A stretch of 64,000 nt of DNA from assembly GCA_003184365.1 (NCBI GenBank), contig NKYR01000026.1:290420-354419 (forward strand), written 5' to 3'. This DNA comes from Evernia prunastri. Taxonomy: Eukaryota > Ascomycota > Lecanoromycetes > Lecanorales > Parmeliaceae. Position 1 is the first letter of the stretch. Each line of letters begins with the position of its first letter. The notes under the pieces were generated by a model. That model worked only from the letters and a program-made list of their open reading frames with translations. It searched no databases and was not told where the DNA came from. Positions 42,150-53,707 of this stretch are shown here, one piece after another. The position numbers were made by a program, and so were the translations under genes.

Positions 42150-43368
42150 ATGGCCACCCATCATCATCATCCCCAGCGCATCTCCCTCATCATCCGCCAT
42201 CTCCGCCCCTCCCTCGCCCGCCGCCGCGCCCTCACCACCTCCGCCCCCGCCTCCGCACCTCCAATCCCCGTCCCGATCCGCCCCGAGGTCTCGGATCCCG
42301 TACCCTCAACGCCAACTTGCCCGCCTTCCCGCTGCCCTTGCGCCGCGATGCCGTCGGGGCTGGCAATCGACTATGAGAGGCCACTGTATGGGACGATGCC
42401 GCCGTACGCGCAGCATGTGGTTGTGAGGACGGGCCAGGATGATTGGCCGAGCAGGATCGAGGATGAGGATGGGGGTGTGGAGGGGACGCGGATGAATTTC
42501 GCGAGGAGTTTGAAGGGGTTGGTTGGGAGGGGAGGGAAGTTGTTTGATGTGTGTACACTGGATTCTCTATGTCTACTGGTGGTGCAGCTGATACGGAGCA
42601 GAGGAGCTGATGCGAGGCAAGGTTTAGCCCCAAAGACCCATCCTCATTACCAATTCTTCCCTTTCGGCACATCGGGATCCGGACTATACTTCCGTAAATG
42701 TTTACCCACAAGATCTGCTTGTGCCAAAGATACCCCATACGCCCGAAGCTCACGAGGCCTTTGCATCCCAATTTCTAAACTCAAAGAGTGCTATTGCCCA
42801 GAAGATGCAGGCGAGAAAGGCGGTACGGAAATCTGTTTCTGAATCTGAACCTGGACTTGAGGTAGACGAGACCGGGTTCCCAATACCGGAAGAAGATCTT
42901 GTGGCCCATGAAACGAGGTTGCAGTACACAACGGACACGAGTCCTACGATTTTGATCTGTGGCCATCATTCGAGAGATACTCGCTGTGGCATACTTGGGC
43001 CCCTCTTACGCGACCATTTCCTCTCGTACGTTCGCGGAGAAACTCGGCTGTCGGTCGAAGATGAGGGCTCCATAGGGTACAAATTCAGTGGGTTCAAACC
43101 TGTTAGTCCGATACAAAGGTCAAAAGTGGCGCTGATAAGCCATATTGGGGGCCATGCGTTTGCGGGTAATGTAGTCATTTACCTGCCGAAAAAGTTCAAG
43201 ATTGCAAGTGGACATGCGTCGCCATTGGCGGGAAAGGGGATCTGGTATGGAAGGGTTGAGCCGAGACACGTTTGGGGCATTATGGAGGAGACAGTCCAAC
43301 GGGGATGCGTTATCAAGGAGCTCTTGAGAGGGATTCACGAGCCCAGTGGCAGTGGTGTATCGATTTAA
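42150..43368 (+). CDS. AIM32: AIM32-type thioredoxin-like [2Fe-2S] protein
   Basis: Exons 42150..42548 and 42628..43368 give 379 aa; the 79-bp intron joins GKLFD to PQRPILITNSS in phase 0. The N-terminus is a mitochondrial presequence type (Arg/His/Ser-rich, RRRALTTSA). The C-half is a sucrase/ferredoxin-like domain with CGHHSRDTRC (Cys244 and Cys253) and HIGGH (His305 and His309). The spacing C-x8-C and H-x3-H matches the cluster ligands described for the yeast relatives Aim32 and Apd1. Family knowledge: Aim32 is a mitochondrial 2Fe-2S protein involved in redox quality control. The gene converges on CYC2, with stop codons 97 bp apart. Confidence 0.9.
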
Positions 43369-43465
43369 GAAGTTCATGGAAGGGGTGCGGTGTCGCAGAT
43401 CCCTTCCGCGTGTAGGCTAAGATAGTATATTGTGGTTCCATAAAGATCCACTTGAAATATGCGAA

Positions 43466-44791
43466 TCAAAGCTTCCAGATCTCCCATCCCTGGGGGTCGA
43501 TCTTCTTCAGCAGTCCGCCGAGAGGTCCTTGAATTTCCCTTCCTCCTTGCCACGTTTTGGGTCCGGCGAAGACATTAACGAAGCCTTCCGGTCCAGATAC
43601 CAGGATAACCTTCCTACGAGGGGGTCCGTCTTCGTTCGCCGTCTGATCAATGCCACTCAGATATGTTCTCAGTAGACTCTCCGATATGTACGAGCCTTCT
43701 TCATCAATAAAGTAGTCCACAATGAGCTTGCCTCCATGTCTAGCTTTTAGATTTTCTACCTCCTCGACCAGGCAAGTCTGTGATGGTGGTGGTGGAGGAG
43801 CAGCACCTTCTTCGGTTGCCTTTTTGGGCTGGCTTGGAGACTCCGCTTGCCATTCATCTGCAAGCTTTCGTATTTTGGGAACTAATCCAGTTTGCGCCAG
43901 CCGAGCTGATGAAGACTCCAGTCCATTTATCGAATCTTCTCGACGCCTGTTTGCCCATAGGATACGTAGTTCTGGGCCTTGATCTGTCGATTTAAGTCGA
44001 TGATTGAATAACGTGTGTACCACTTGTAGCGCTGGGGCAATACCAGTGCCTCCTGCTAGGAATAGAATTTCATTTACATCATCTGGGATCTCGTACTCGA
44101 CTCTCGGGCCGCGGAGGTGGACAATGGTGCCCCGATTTATTTTATGTAAAAAAGTAGACACTTCTCCTTGAGGCTCCTGCCGGACAAACAATCTCACTTG
44201 CTCAGGCTCTGTGCCTTCAATTGGTGGGAGAGGGGTATATGATCTCGCGATTTGAAGCTCAGGTTGCATCACCTGCACGCTCCAAACGCCTGTCCTCCAT
44301 GCCTCGGACACACTCACTGTATTCTGACCTCTGGGAAGTGATAACAGGTTCAATACAGCACTCGTGGAAGAAACCTTTTCTCTCGATTCAAGGATGAATG
44401 GAGTGAAGAATCGAGGATTTAGAACGACAGATCTCTCTGGATTTGTTTGCCACGTATAGACTCTATAACCTAGGAACGCAGCGATGGAGATGAATATCAA
44501 CTTGCCAGGTCCAATTCGAAATCGTGTTCTCGGAGGGGTTTTCCCGTCGTCGACCTCTTTGGCGGCTCTTTCTCGAGCATGCTTTTGAGGTCGAGCTGGA
44601 TTCTCAGCGCCATCAAAGCTGGGTGCTTTGCCCTTCTGAGATCCAGGGGGGCTGGATGTCTTATTTGCAGTGGATCCGCTGAAACCTGGGGATGGTCGAG
44701 CTGAGAAGCGGCGAGCGTGCAACGCTTTGGGAAACAGGACTCGATGTTGTGACGGTCGGATGCATCCACGAGTGTAGCAAAGGCCTTGCAT
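43466..44791 (-). CDS. CYC2: Cytochrome c mitochondrial import factor CYC2-like flavoprotein
   Basis: A 441-aa single exon. An Arg-rich mitochondrial leader (ARRFSARPSPGFSG) comes first, then one membrane segment at ~96-114 (LIFISIAAFLGYRVYTW). Next is a ferredoxin-reductase-type FAD domain with the flavin motif RSYTPLPP, and an NAD-binding domain with ILFLAGGTGIAPALQ. The C-terminus has VILVSGPEGFV and a WQGG...GLLKK tail typical of fungal Cyc2. Family knowledge: Cyc2 is an inner-membrane flavoprotein that reduces the haem-attachment site of apocytochrome c in the intermembrane space. It lies tail-to-tail with AIM32, another mitochondrial redox protein. Confidence 0.88.
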   Translation of the reverse strand: MQGLCYTRGCIRPSQHRVLFPKALHARRFSARPSPGFSGSTANKTSSPPGSQKGKAPSFDGAENPARPQKHARERAAKEVDDGKTPPRTRFRIGPGKLIFISIAAFLGYRVYTWQTNPERSVVLNPRFFTPFILESREKVSSTSAVLNLLSLPRGQNTVSVSEAWRTGVWSVQVMQPELQIARSYTPLPPIEGTEPEQVRLFVRQEPQGEVSTFLHKINRGTIVHLRGPRVEYEIPDDVNEILFLAGGTGIAPALQVVHTLFNHRLKSTDQGPELRILWANRRREDSINGLESSSARLAQTGLVPKIRKLADEWQAESPSQPKKATEEGAAPPPPPSQTCLVEEVENLKARHGGKLIVDYFIDEEGSYISESLLRTYLSGIDQTANEDGPPRRKVILVSGPEGFVNVFAGPKTWQGGREIQGPLGGLLKKIDPQGWEIWKL

Positions 44792-45079
44792 TGAACTGAT
44801 GCTTGATGAACGAGATAATCGAAGGTGTCAGAAACTTAATTGAAGGACGTCAAGACTTGGGGAAAATTGTTAAGGCATGCGCTAGTCCAGGAACGGTAGC
44901 TCGAAGCGCTGCCAGCTTTCTCCATCTGCAGGCGCAAGGGAGCGGCTCCTACCTCAATTTTAACAAACACACAAAAACACACCCAAGGTACCCAGCTCGA
45001 GAGTTTTAGTATGAGACCTGGACGCTCATCAACAGTATGATCATAAGAACACACCCATCAAAGGAGCACCCGTGTGGCG

Positions 45080-46900
45080 ATGTCCCCAGTCAACTATGCC
45101 AATCTCAACCCTCTTGCCAGAGACTCACTCGAATTGGCCTCCCTAGCATCATCTAGCCCATACCATTCCCACAGCTCCAGATCATCCTCTCCGTCAGGCA
45201 TCTCCTCTTCTCGAAAGCAATCTCTATCGAACGATGACCCTCTCAATCCTGTCACCACCCCACGGCCTACTCCTCATAGCCGCTCCTACTCCGTCTCCTC
45301 CGTTTTCGATTTTGCCTCGAACCTCTTTCCTCTTTCATCAACTGCCGCTGGCTACTCAGTACTGGGGGCTCCTGGCTCTGGACCGGTTGACCTCAACGGC
45401 GCGTCACTCGAGAAAAACAAGTCCCTCACATACCTCAATGGGCTCTCCCTTATCGTTGGCCTGATCATTGGCTCGGGTATTTTCTCGTCACCCGCACAGG
45501 TCAACCTGAACGCAGGATCATACGGGGCATCGTTGATTGTTTGGACCGTAGCTGGAATACTGGCTTGGACAGGCGCGGCAAGCTATGCAGAACTGGGAGG
45601 AGCAATTCCCCTAAATGGTGGAGCTCAGGTATACTTGTCGAAGATTTTTGGAGACTGGGCTGGGTTTTTGTTCACATGGAGCGCGGTCTTCGTGTTGAAA
45701 CCAGGTTCTGCAGCCATAATCGCAATTATCTTTGGCGAATATATAGTCCGCGCAGCTGTTGGAGCCGACTCTGAGAATGCGAGCGCATGGATCAACAAGG
45801 GCGTCGCATTGGCCGGCTTGACAGCTATCACTATACTCAACTGCATCTCAACTAAGCTGGCCACAAGAATGGGCGATGTCTTCTTGTTCTTCAAGTTTAT
45901 TGCCCTTCTCGGCATCACCATCACAGGCATCGTTGTTGCAGCCACTGGCTTTACGTGGAATGGGATACCAAATACCGAGTGGAAGACGACCGGTTGGTTT
46001 GATGGCACGAGTACGGATCCATCCAACTGGGCTGTGGCTATTTACGCCGGCCTGTGGGCCTTTGATGGCTGGGACAATACAAATTACGTCGTGGGAGAAT
46101 TCCTGCATCCTGCTCGCGACCTTCCTCGTGTCATCCACACTGCCATGCCTCTGGTCATCCTCTCTTATCTTCTGGCCAGCGTCGCTTACATCTTCGTACT
46201 CCCTACGTCCATCATCTCTTCCTCTAACACCATAGCCGTACAGTTCGGGTCTGTCGTTTTCGGGCCAGTTGGCTCTCTTGTTCTGGCTCTCATCGTCTCT
46301 GGGTCGTGCATTGGGGCTCTGAATGCGATGACTTTCACCAGTGGTCGTCTTGTTTATGCAGCAGGCAAAGAAGGCTTTCTTCCCGAAATACTAGGGCACA
46401 TTGGCATGCCCGGTTCGTCTCGATCTCATAACCGGTTACAGAGGAGATCGTGGATTACTCGAAACGTCACACGCTTGATCGGTGACGAAGAAGGCGGGAT
46501 AGGGTTCACACCGATAAACGCGATGCTGTTCAATGCGCTTCTAGCTGGCGCTTACATCGTTGTCGGCGAATTCGGAACGCTGATAACCTTCTACGGTGTG
46601 GCAGGCTACACATTTTATTTCATAACCGTGCTCGGTCTCATTGTCTTACGAGTACGGGAACCATATCTCGAGCGACCATACCGGACGTGGATTACTACAC
46701 CCATCATCTTTTGTTGTGTGAGCTTGTTCTTGCTCAGTAGGGCAGTTTTTGCGAAGCCGGGACAGACATTGGTTGTGGTAGCGTTTGTTGCGGCTGGTGT
46801 GCCGGTTTATTTTTGGAGGGTCCGGGGCAGAGGGAGGAGGACTAAGGGAGAAGAACGGGACTGGAAGTTTTGGAGGAGATGGGGTAGGAGTGGTAGATAA
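45080..46900 (+). CDS. LAT-type (APC superfamily) amino-acid permease
   Basis: A 606-aa intronless gene. I use the ATG at 45080; an in-frame GTG two codons before is not needed. The first ~120 residues are Ser/Pro-rich and cytosolic, followed by about 12 membrane segments. The first, LSLIVGLIIGSGIFSSPAQV, has the GSGIF substrate-site motif of APC transporters. AYTELGG-like AASYAELGGAIPLNGG and YAGLWAFDGWDNTNYVVGE match fungal and animal L-type/methionine permeases (MUP1-like). There are positively charged loops, for example at residues ~445-475. It probably imports neutral amino acids across the plasma membrane; the exact substrate cannot be read. Confidence 0.9.
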   Translation: MSPVNYANLNPLARDSLELASLASSSPYHSHSSRSSSPSGISSSRKQSLSNDDPLNPVTTPRPTPHSRSYSVSSVFDFASNLFPLSSTAAGYSVLGAPGSGPVDLNGASLEKNKSLTYLNGLSLIVGLIIGSGIFSSPAQVNLNAGSYGASLIVWTVAGILAWTGAASYAELGGAIPLNGGAQVYLSKIFGDWAGFLFTWSAVFVLKPGSAAIIAIIFGEYIVRAAVGADSENASAWINKGVALAGLTAITILNCISTKLATRMGDVFLFFKFIALLGITITGIVVAATGFTWNGIPNTEWKTTGWFDGTSTDPSNWAVAIYAGLWAFDGWDNTNYVVGEFLHPARDLPRVIHTAMPLVILSYLLASVAYIFVLPTSIISSSNTIAVQFGSVVFGPVGSLVLALIVSGSCIGALNAMTFTSGRLVYAAGKEGFLPEILGHIGMPGSSRSHNRLQRRSWITRNVTRLIGDEEGGIGFTPINAMLFNALLAGAYIVVGEFGTLITFYGVAGYTFYFITVLGLIVLRVREPYLERPYRTWITTPIIFCCVSLFLLSRAVFAKPGQTLVVVAFVAAGVPVYFWRVRGRGRRTKGEERDWKFWRRWGRSGR

Positions 46901-48428
46901 AACAATACGTAAGGCTTTATACGTTTCAGTGAGCGAATTACCACTATTAATGAAATGAAATAATGCTTCCTACTGCGCAATCAACAATGTGATATAATAT
47001 TCTGAAATCAGGTAATGATGAAGGTAGGCTAATGAAGTGTCAAATTTAAAAAATATATTGTAAATAGTGACAAACACAGCATCAAGGAACGAAAGGAGAT
47101 TTGGTCCTGTTGGTTTGAGTCGTTCACGCATTACCCACATTCACTTGTGGGCATGCCAGACAGAGCTAGAGTAGACATTGACCCTGATTCTGCGATACCA
47201 TATATATAATCAGTAAAACAGTCCGACTGTTTTCTATAGGCTGCCAACTTCGGTTGGTGGCTGAATCTTTTGCCAATCTTGTTCCTTCTGTATCTTTTGG
47301 TTTTTTAACCGTTTTTTTGAGGCCTTGAGGATGAGTTGTGCGTGTGCGTAAATGTGGTGGTGGTTGGGAAAGGGGGCGATGTGTTGATGGCGCTAGTCAG
47401 GAGTGAGAACTTCTTTTTCCGCCGACCATAGAGCGACTTTTTTCTTTCAGCAGTCTACACCGACATGTCGTATAAGCTCGTACGTTTAGGGGGATTTGGC
47501 GGGTGCTCATGTTTGCTGTCACAAAAATATGACGGCGATGCATTTCTGGTGCAAGGGTTTCAACGCAACAAGATCTCCGTACGAGTATGTCTGTTGGTCA
47601 ACCCAAGGGCTACTTGCAGAACGCAGAGACCACAATCGCTTGGGAAATATGTATGTAAAGCTGAACTGTTGCAGCACAGTGTTGAAGTCTTCTTGCGAGG
47701 AGCTGGACAAAGAGTCGGATAGCGCTCCTCTCTAGGTATACTTGTCTTCTGTTTCGAAGCTGAGACTTCAGCCCCCTGGAATTTCGGGAAGAACATCGAA
47801 TGAGGTGGGCGACAACAATGCGAGATACATTTACGACGCGGAAGGAGTATATCAGGATTGCAAGGGCTCAGCGTGCTGCGATCGGACTGTAGTACTGGCA
47901 CTAGTGATCGATTCAACCAGAACTATTTGCAAGTGACTGGATCTAGACAATACATATCAAACAAGTTTGGAAAGCGAGAAAGTATGATTTTGGTGACTAC
48001 TGCTGTTCTCTGACAAGATAGACTCGAGGAGCATAGTGAGAAGCCGAGGCATCAATCTCATCAAGTATATACTCCGTAAGCAGGTGTGGCTACGATGAGT
48101 AGGAGCAATGCCGTTGAAATTCCCAATCTGGGGAAAAGTTCACGTGGTTGTGAGGTCACGAGCGAGATCGCCACTTTAATTGTAGGACAATGTCCTCTCC
48201 ATAAAATATCGGTGCTCGGTCCCGAGCCGTCCTCTATATCAACATTTCCCAGCATCTTACTGCCAACGTGGTATTTCCGAATACCTAATGCTATCACCGT
48301 AAGCTCTCCTTAAAGGCCATCCTCCCACCGGAGTTCGGATGGAGCTGGTGTACTCTCACGTTTCGAATTCCGTATTGAGGCATGCGATATAAACACAAGG
48401 CCGTAGACTTTCTTTCACTGTCGCCGAT
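46901..48428. other. Intergenic region, no gene seen
   Basis: 1.5 kb between the permease and the Far11 gene. It is AT-rich just after the permease stop (46970-47230) and otherwise has short frames only. Confidence 0.55.
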
Positions 48429-51400
48429 ATGGAGTACGCTGAGCCAGATGGATCAAGCAAGGAGAGTGATGCCATCATAGTCAAGGCTGACGAAGTGGAT
48501 GAATCCGGCGCCGACATTTCCACGATTTCCCCTACAGATGCCCCGGAATCTGAGTTCACTGAGCGCATCGAATCACGGAGGGCACACGATGCGCAGTCAA
48601 GTCCTAAGATCCTTGCCAATGCTGTACCTAGCCCTCCTAGACACCCTCTTCTACCGATCAGCCGCCCAATTCTCCGTCGGGAAGGCTCTGCTCCACCCCC
48701 GCCGCAACAAGCTCCTCCGCCTGCCCCACCTCAACGACAGGAAGAGCAGAAGAATGCCACGGACTCTTTGAGTTTGCTTGAATTGAAGAGTCTCGTGACG
48801 GATCTACCGAAGCTTCAGCCTACAGCGTACGCGTATGACTACTCGGAGACGAGGTCGTTCCCAGAAGAGCTGGAGGAATGGTTCTCATATACAGAGGAAG
48901 AGAGGTACATGCTGTTGCGGGCAAAACAAACGTTTGACGAGAAGTGGGAACAAGCGCAGGCTGAGCAACCAGTATCATCAGACAAAGCATTACAATGGCA
49001 GGACGTGAGTGGAGAAGATCGGGAGAGCTTTATGATTGGGGCCGTACAAGCTTTGAAAAGTCCAGACATCTCGACTCGGGTTAAAAGTCTGGAGTGCATC
49101 TCTTACATCGCGCTTGGAGTTTGGGGAGACACGGCTGGTGTAGAAAAAGAAGAGCAAGGATCTGATCTTACGGCCGTAGAGCAAAAGTGGCTGGATTCCT
49201 CAAACACCAAGCCGAAGCTACAGCTGAAGTGGATTATTAATGGCACACGAACGCTATGCGAGTTGAATGCGGTTCAGAAGCTGCTTGATGTGTTGGTAAA
49301 GCTATGGGAAAGCGAACAGTCAGTCAGTCCACTACTCTTCACCCAGTATCTTCTCGGTCTAGCAACAAATTAACTTGTTCGAGCTTAGAGACGCCGAGAT
49401 GTCGGAAGATATTTCGCCATCGCAGGATGAGCAGCTTGCCTCGTGGAGGTTTCTCAAGCAAATCGAAGTCAGTCAGACGCTTACTGCGTTGTACTTGATA
49501 GTCGAAGCTAGCAGACGGCAATACACCAAAGGCGAGGATGGATCTATGCGAGAGGCTGTCGGTTCGTTTTTCGATCAATGCTATTTTCGAGCCTCTTAGT
49601 ATCTGACCTTGTGGCTTTAGCCGATCTCGGTCCTTGCATCTTGGCAGTGTTGACGAAGATGATCGCCAAGCTGCGCTGGGAAGAGACTCCATATATCCCT
49701 GTTACAAGGGTACGTTGCCAGCGCTCGAAGTTCGATGATAATATGCTGATCCGGAAGCTGAAAGGTTGTCCTCCTCTTCTGGAAAACAATGCTACTAGTC
49801 TTCGGTAATATGAAGGAATTAAACGAAAGCAAAGTCGCGCTGCGTCAGGAAATGGACATAAGCGAAAATGAACATGACCCGAGCTTCATTACAACTTCTC
49901 CGCTTGATTATCATCTGTTTCGTCAAGAGATAACATCAAAATATCCCGCTTACTGCCCTCCTCCCCCTTTGGTACCAATCGAGGATGAGAACAACTCAAT
50001 TCTACCGCCCTTACCTAATCACCACTCCCGGCAAGCCAGCCAAGAAAATCTGCGAATGGCAGCAGGGGCAAATGCCAACGGCGCTGGTAGATCAATATTT
50101 CATCAGCCCGTACATATCGCGACGCCTGCACCTTCCCCGCCACCTTCCCCAGCTGGCCCAGGTGGGAAGGGTGGAAAGAAACAGAACTATCAGACTAATC
50201 AGAATTTTCCCTTCTTATACCCCCCTTTGGATGACACGAGTAACACGGTTGGTGGTAAAGGGAACGCCGAACTACAAGATAAGCTTGTTGGCAAGCGCTG
50301 GGAAGGAAGTGATATACCAGCTTCCATATTGGAAGCGGGGCAACTATTCGCTAGCCGCATGAGGATGTCGCGGTCCATCCGTCAGCTGTGGGATGTACGA
50401 GAAAAATTCATTGAATATGAAAGAGGTTGGAATCGGTCCAAGGATGACCATGATGCGCTGCATGATGATGTAGAAATCGAGACTAACGACGACGATGCCA
50501 AGGATGAAGTTGAAGGGTCTCACGTTCGCTCGAAGGATGATATGCCTAAGTGGGAAAAGGAGACTGATAATGAGGATGTGCAAAGACGGTTGGACGCCAT
50601 TAATAGCTTCTATGTACGTATTATTAATATCGACGAATCTTCTCCGCTAATCCCTGTGCCAGCGTCAAAATTTGCCAGATTTGCAGTCAGTGGTAGTTGT
50701 TTTCTGGAAGCTTGTCTTCAGCCATGTGTCCAGCCTGGTCGCTCAAAATGGTCGCGACGGGATGCAGAATGGAATGTCTTTCCCTGACGACGGCGCTAAC
50801 GAGGCCCAAAGCAAGAAGAGAGCGAACACCAACTCCTCAGCAAACATCAATGGTATGGTAAACGGTCAGCTTGCAGAGAATGAGGATGGCACAGACCCCG
50901 TTGTCGAAGAGCTGAACGCGTTGCGGTCTAGAGAGATAACCACTAAGGCTGTGTCTGGTGCTCTGCTAATACTGCTGAAATGGTTCAAACTGTCCCGTGA
51001 GTGACTGACAGTACCGTTTATTGCACTGTGGAGATCTGATCCTTGCCCAGATATTCTCAAATACGAATACATGACTCAGCTTCTGCTAGACGCGAACTAC
51101 TTACCCCTTGTTCTCAAGCTCTTTGCTCATCAAGATGGCGATAGAGCGGTCGACCAGAAGAACGACCGCGAAGACCTTGAGTATATTTTAGTGTTCGTCT
51201 ACGCAAAGCCCAAAACTGACCAAATCGCAGCTTCTTCTATTTCTGCCACCTCAACTCCAAACATCCGCCTGAATCATCGCCTCAACCCGCTCTCTCCTCA
51301 TCCACTTCTAGCGAAGACGAAGCCGAGCCGCCACCAATCCTCAAGCATCGCCGCAGTCCAACGTCTCAATCCCCCCCAGCAACCCCACCACTACCGGCCC

Positions 51401-52077
51401 CCCGCCCCGAAGTCGATGAGCTCGGATACCCTACCTCCGGCGCCCTGCCCCAAACGCCCCTCACGAATTACGCACCCCGATTCTTCCTCACCAACATCAA
51501 CCTCCTCCGTCTGCTCCAGAAGATCACCAAGCGAAAAGCCCACCGCGCGCTGCTCCTCGTGCAGTATAAATCCAGCACCATCCTCCGCAAAGCGCTCAAG
51601 ATCCCCCAACCCGACCTCCGCCTCTACACGCTCAAGCTCTTCAAGTCGCAGACCCCGTACTGCGGCCGGAAGTGGCGCCAGACCAACATGCGCGTCATCA
51701 CGGCCATCTACCTGCACTGCCGGCCCGAGCTCCGGGACGAGTGGCTGTGCGGCGGCGACGTCGACGGCGTGGTCGAGGAGGCGGTGCCGTTGGAGCAGGC
51801 GGGCCGGAGTTTGGTGCACTGGTGGCATCTGAGGGAGTTCAGGGGCGTCATGGAGGGGGAGGGGGAGGGGGAAGGGAGGGGCGGAGGGGAGGATGGGAAG
51901 GAGGGGAGGGAGGAGTATAATTTCTTCGCGCGCGAGCTGGAGAAGATGGGTTCGGCGCTTGGCGGGGTGGGGGCTGGGGAGGAGGAGGATCCCGCTGTTG
52001 CTGGGGATGGGGTGGGTGGTGGTGGAGTTGGGACCGAGTTTGAAGGTGGGCCGTTGGCGATGGAGGGGTGGGCGTGA
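48429..52077 (+). CDS. FAR11: Far11/STRIP-type STRIPAK complex subunit
   Basis: Exons 48429..49295, 49363..49561, 49621..49709, 49765..50613, 50687..50996, 51051..51180 and 51231..52077 give 1096 aa. Six in-phase introns of 50-73 bp are predicted. The first (49296-49362) is the least certain, because a 40-bp alternative also restores frame. Landmarks are the N1221-like N-half (TAYAYDYSETRSFPEELEEW, then FSYTEEER; QTLTALYLIVEASRR; IAKLRWEETPYIPVTR; LFWKTMLLVFGNMKEL). The DUF3402-like C-half has LLILLKWFKLSHILKYEYM, PRFFLTNINLLRLLQKITK and LKLFKSQTPYCGRKWRQ. Family knowledge: Far11 (fungal HAM-2/Pro22 relatives) scaffolds STRIPAK in cell fusion, development and septation. The C-terminal ~90 residues are Gly/Glu low complexity. 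The gene converges on MTQ1, with stops 161 bp apart. Confidence 0.9.
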
Positions 52078-52238
52078 GGACTCGGGTTCATTGGGATGTC
52101 TTATTCATTGAGTAGATAATAGCATCAAGGACACAGAGAATATCGAGGCATTCCCTCAACCACCAACGTCCTTGATAGCCATCCATACATCTTTCAAGAA
52201 TGCTTCAAAAGGGGCGTATCCACCCAAAATCAGAGACG

Positions 52239-53408
52239 TTATTCCCTCCCCACCATCCTCCCCCCTTCCTCTCCCCTCCACGCCAGCACAGCCCTCCCAT
52301 TCCCCTCGCCCCGCACCCTCACATCTTTCCCTTGGATTTCCACCGCCTTCCTCTCTCCGTCTCCCCCTCCGTTCCCATCCCCACCTCCATCCCCCTTCCC
52401 GCCCGCAGCAGGCCAATCCCTCCAGATCTCACAACCCTTCCACACCCGCACGCCCTTCCCCAACACCATCCGCGCCACGCGCATCGCTTGCTCCATGTCC
52501 GCCACTTCGACCAGCCATACCTGCGCGCCGACGCGCTCGGCGATTTCGAGCAGGCGGGGGTAGAAGGCGTCGCCGGCATCTGATTCCGGGTCTGCACGAT
52601 TGGCGGAAGAAGGCACGAGCGCGCTCTTCGGCTCGTAGTTGCGCACCGAGCGGGATGTGGTGCTGTTGAAGGCTGTGGGGGAGATGTAAGGCGGGTTTGA
52701 TATTAAAACGTCCCAGTTGGATTGACGCCATGGCTCTGCTTCCGAAGCGAATATGTCGCTGTTGACGAATGCGATTTGCGAGCTGGCGGTTGGTGGGAGA
52801 TTTTTTTTAGAGATGGCGTGGGTGAGGTTCGCGGCTGCGAGATTGGTAGCGAGGGGGGAGATGTCGACGCCGCAGAGGCGGAGATGGGGGATGTGCGGGG
52901 AGAGGAGGGAGGCGAGGAGGAGGGGTATGCAGCCTGTGCCTGTGCAGAGGTCGAGGATCCGGAGGGGGGCTGAAGGACGAAAGTGGGAGGACTGGAGGAG
53001 GAGGGAGGCGAGGTGCGTGGTTAGGGTTTCTGTTTCTGGCCTGCGATACAAGACCAGTCAGTTTCCAGGCAATACCAACGGCGTAGAGACTAGGTAGGCC
53101 AACCTCGGTATCAGGACCCCCTTCTCACACAATATCTCCAACGCCCCAAACGGCTGCGATCCGAGTATGTATTGCAGCGGCTTCCCCCTCGCTCGCTCGA
53201 GGCACATCCGGTGGAGGTGCCGCGGCCATGACGTCCGTGTCTGGCCGGCGGATGTGAGGGTTGCCTTGCGGTTTATGAGCGCGTGCTCGCGCAGCCAGCG
53301 GAGCTCGTTACGGGCGGAGGGGAGATCGCGGCATGTGCGCAGGAGGAGGGGGAGGAGGGGGTGGAGTGCAAGAGCGCGGCGGATGAGGGGGGTGGAGAGG
53401 CGGGGCAT
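52239..53408 (-). CDS. MTQ1: Mitochondrial release-factor glutamine methyltransferase (HemK/PrmC family)
   Basis: Exons complement(52239..53040, 53104..53408) give 368 aa; the 63-bp intron splits LIPRPETE. Family knowledge: it methylates the Gln of the GGQ motif in mitochondrial release factor Mrf1. The N-terminal helical domain holds the signature GKPLQYILGSQPFG (~80). The SAM-binding motif LDLCTGTGCIPLLLA is at ~131-145, GVDISPLA follows, and the catalytic NPPY is at residues 217-220. The C-terminal third includes a Gly/Asp-rich insert (GKGDGGGDGNGGGDGE) not usual in the family. The Arg/Leu-rich N-terminus is a plausible mitochondrial leader. Confidence 0.92.
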
Positions 53409-53533
53409 TCATGTTGTTTGCTGGGTGTCAGGGGGCTGGGTTGGTGGTTATTGATTAGAAGTCTTGGCGTCCAGGAATTCGGGTGGGGATGCTTTTAAAC
53501 CTCAGCACACTTGTGGCGTATTATCGAGTAATC

Positions 53534-53553
53534 AATATATATATATATATATA
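53534..53553. repeat. AT dinucleotide microsatellite
   Basis: About ten AT units upstream of the HET pseudogene. Confidence 0.8.
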
Positions 53554-53707
53554 CTAGCACACAGGCACCGGATCACACCATAAGTGATTTGCCGCGACAC
53601 AAAAAAGAGTTGTCTACAGTCTAGAACACAGCTCCATCTGTTATACAGTGATCCAATATTATCCGTTCTCAAGCCTTCTTAGTGCTTGTTGTACAGCTCT
53701 GTCGCAA

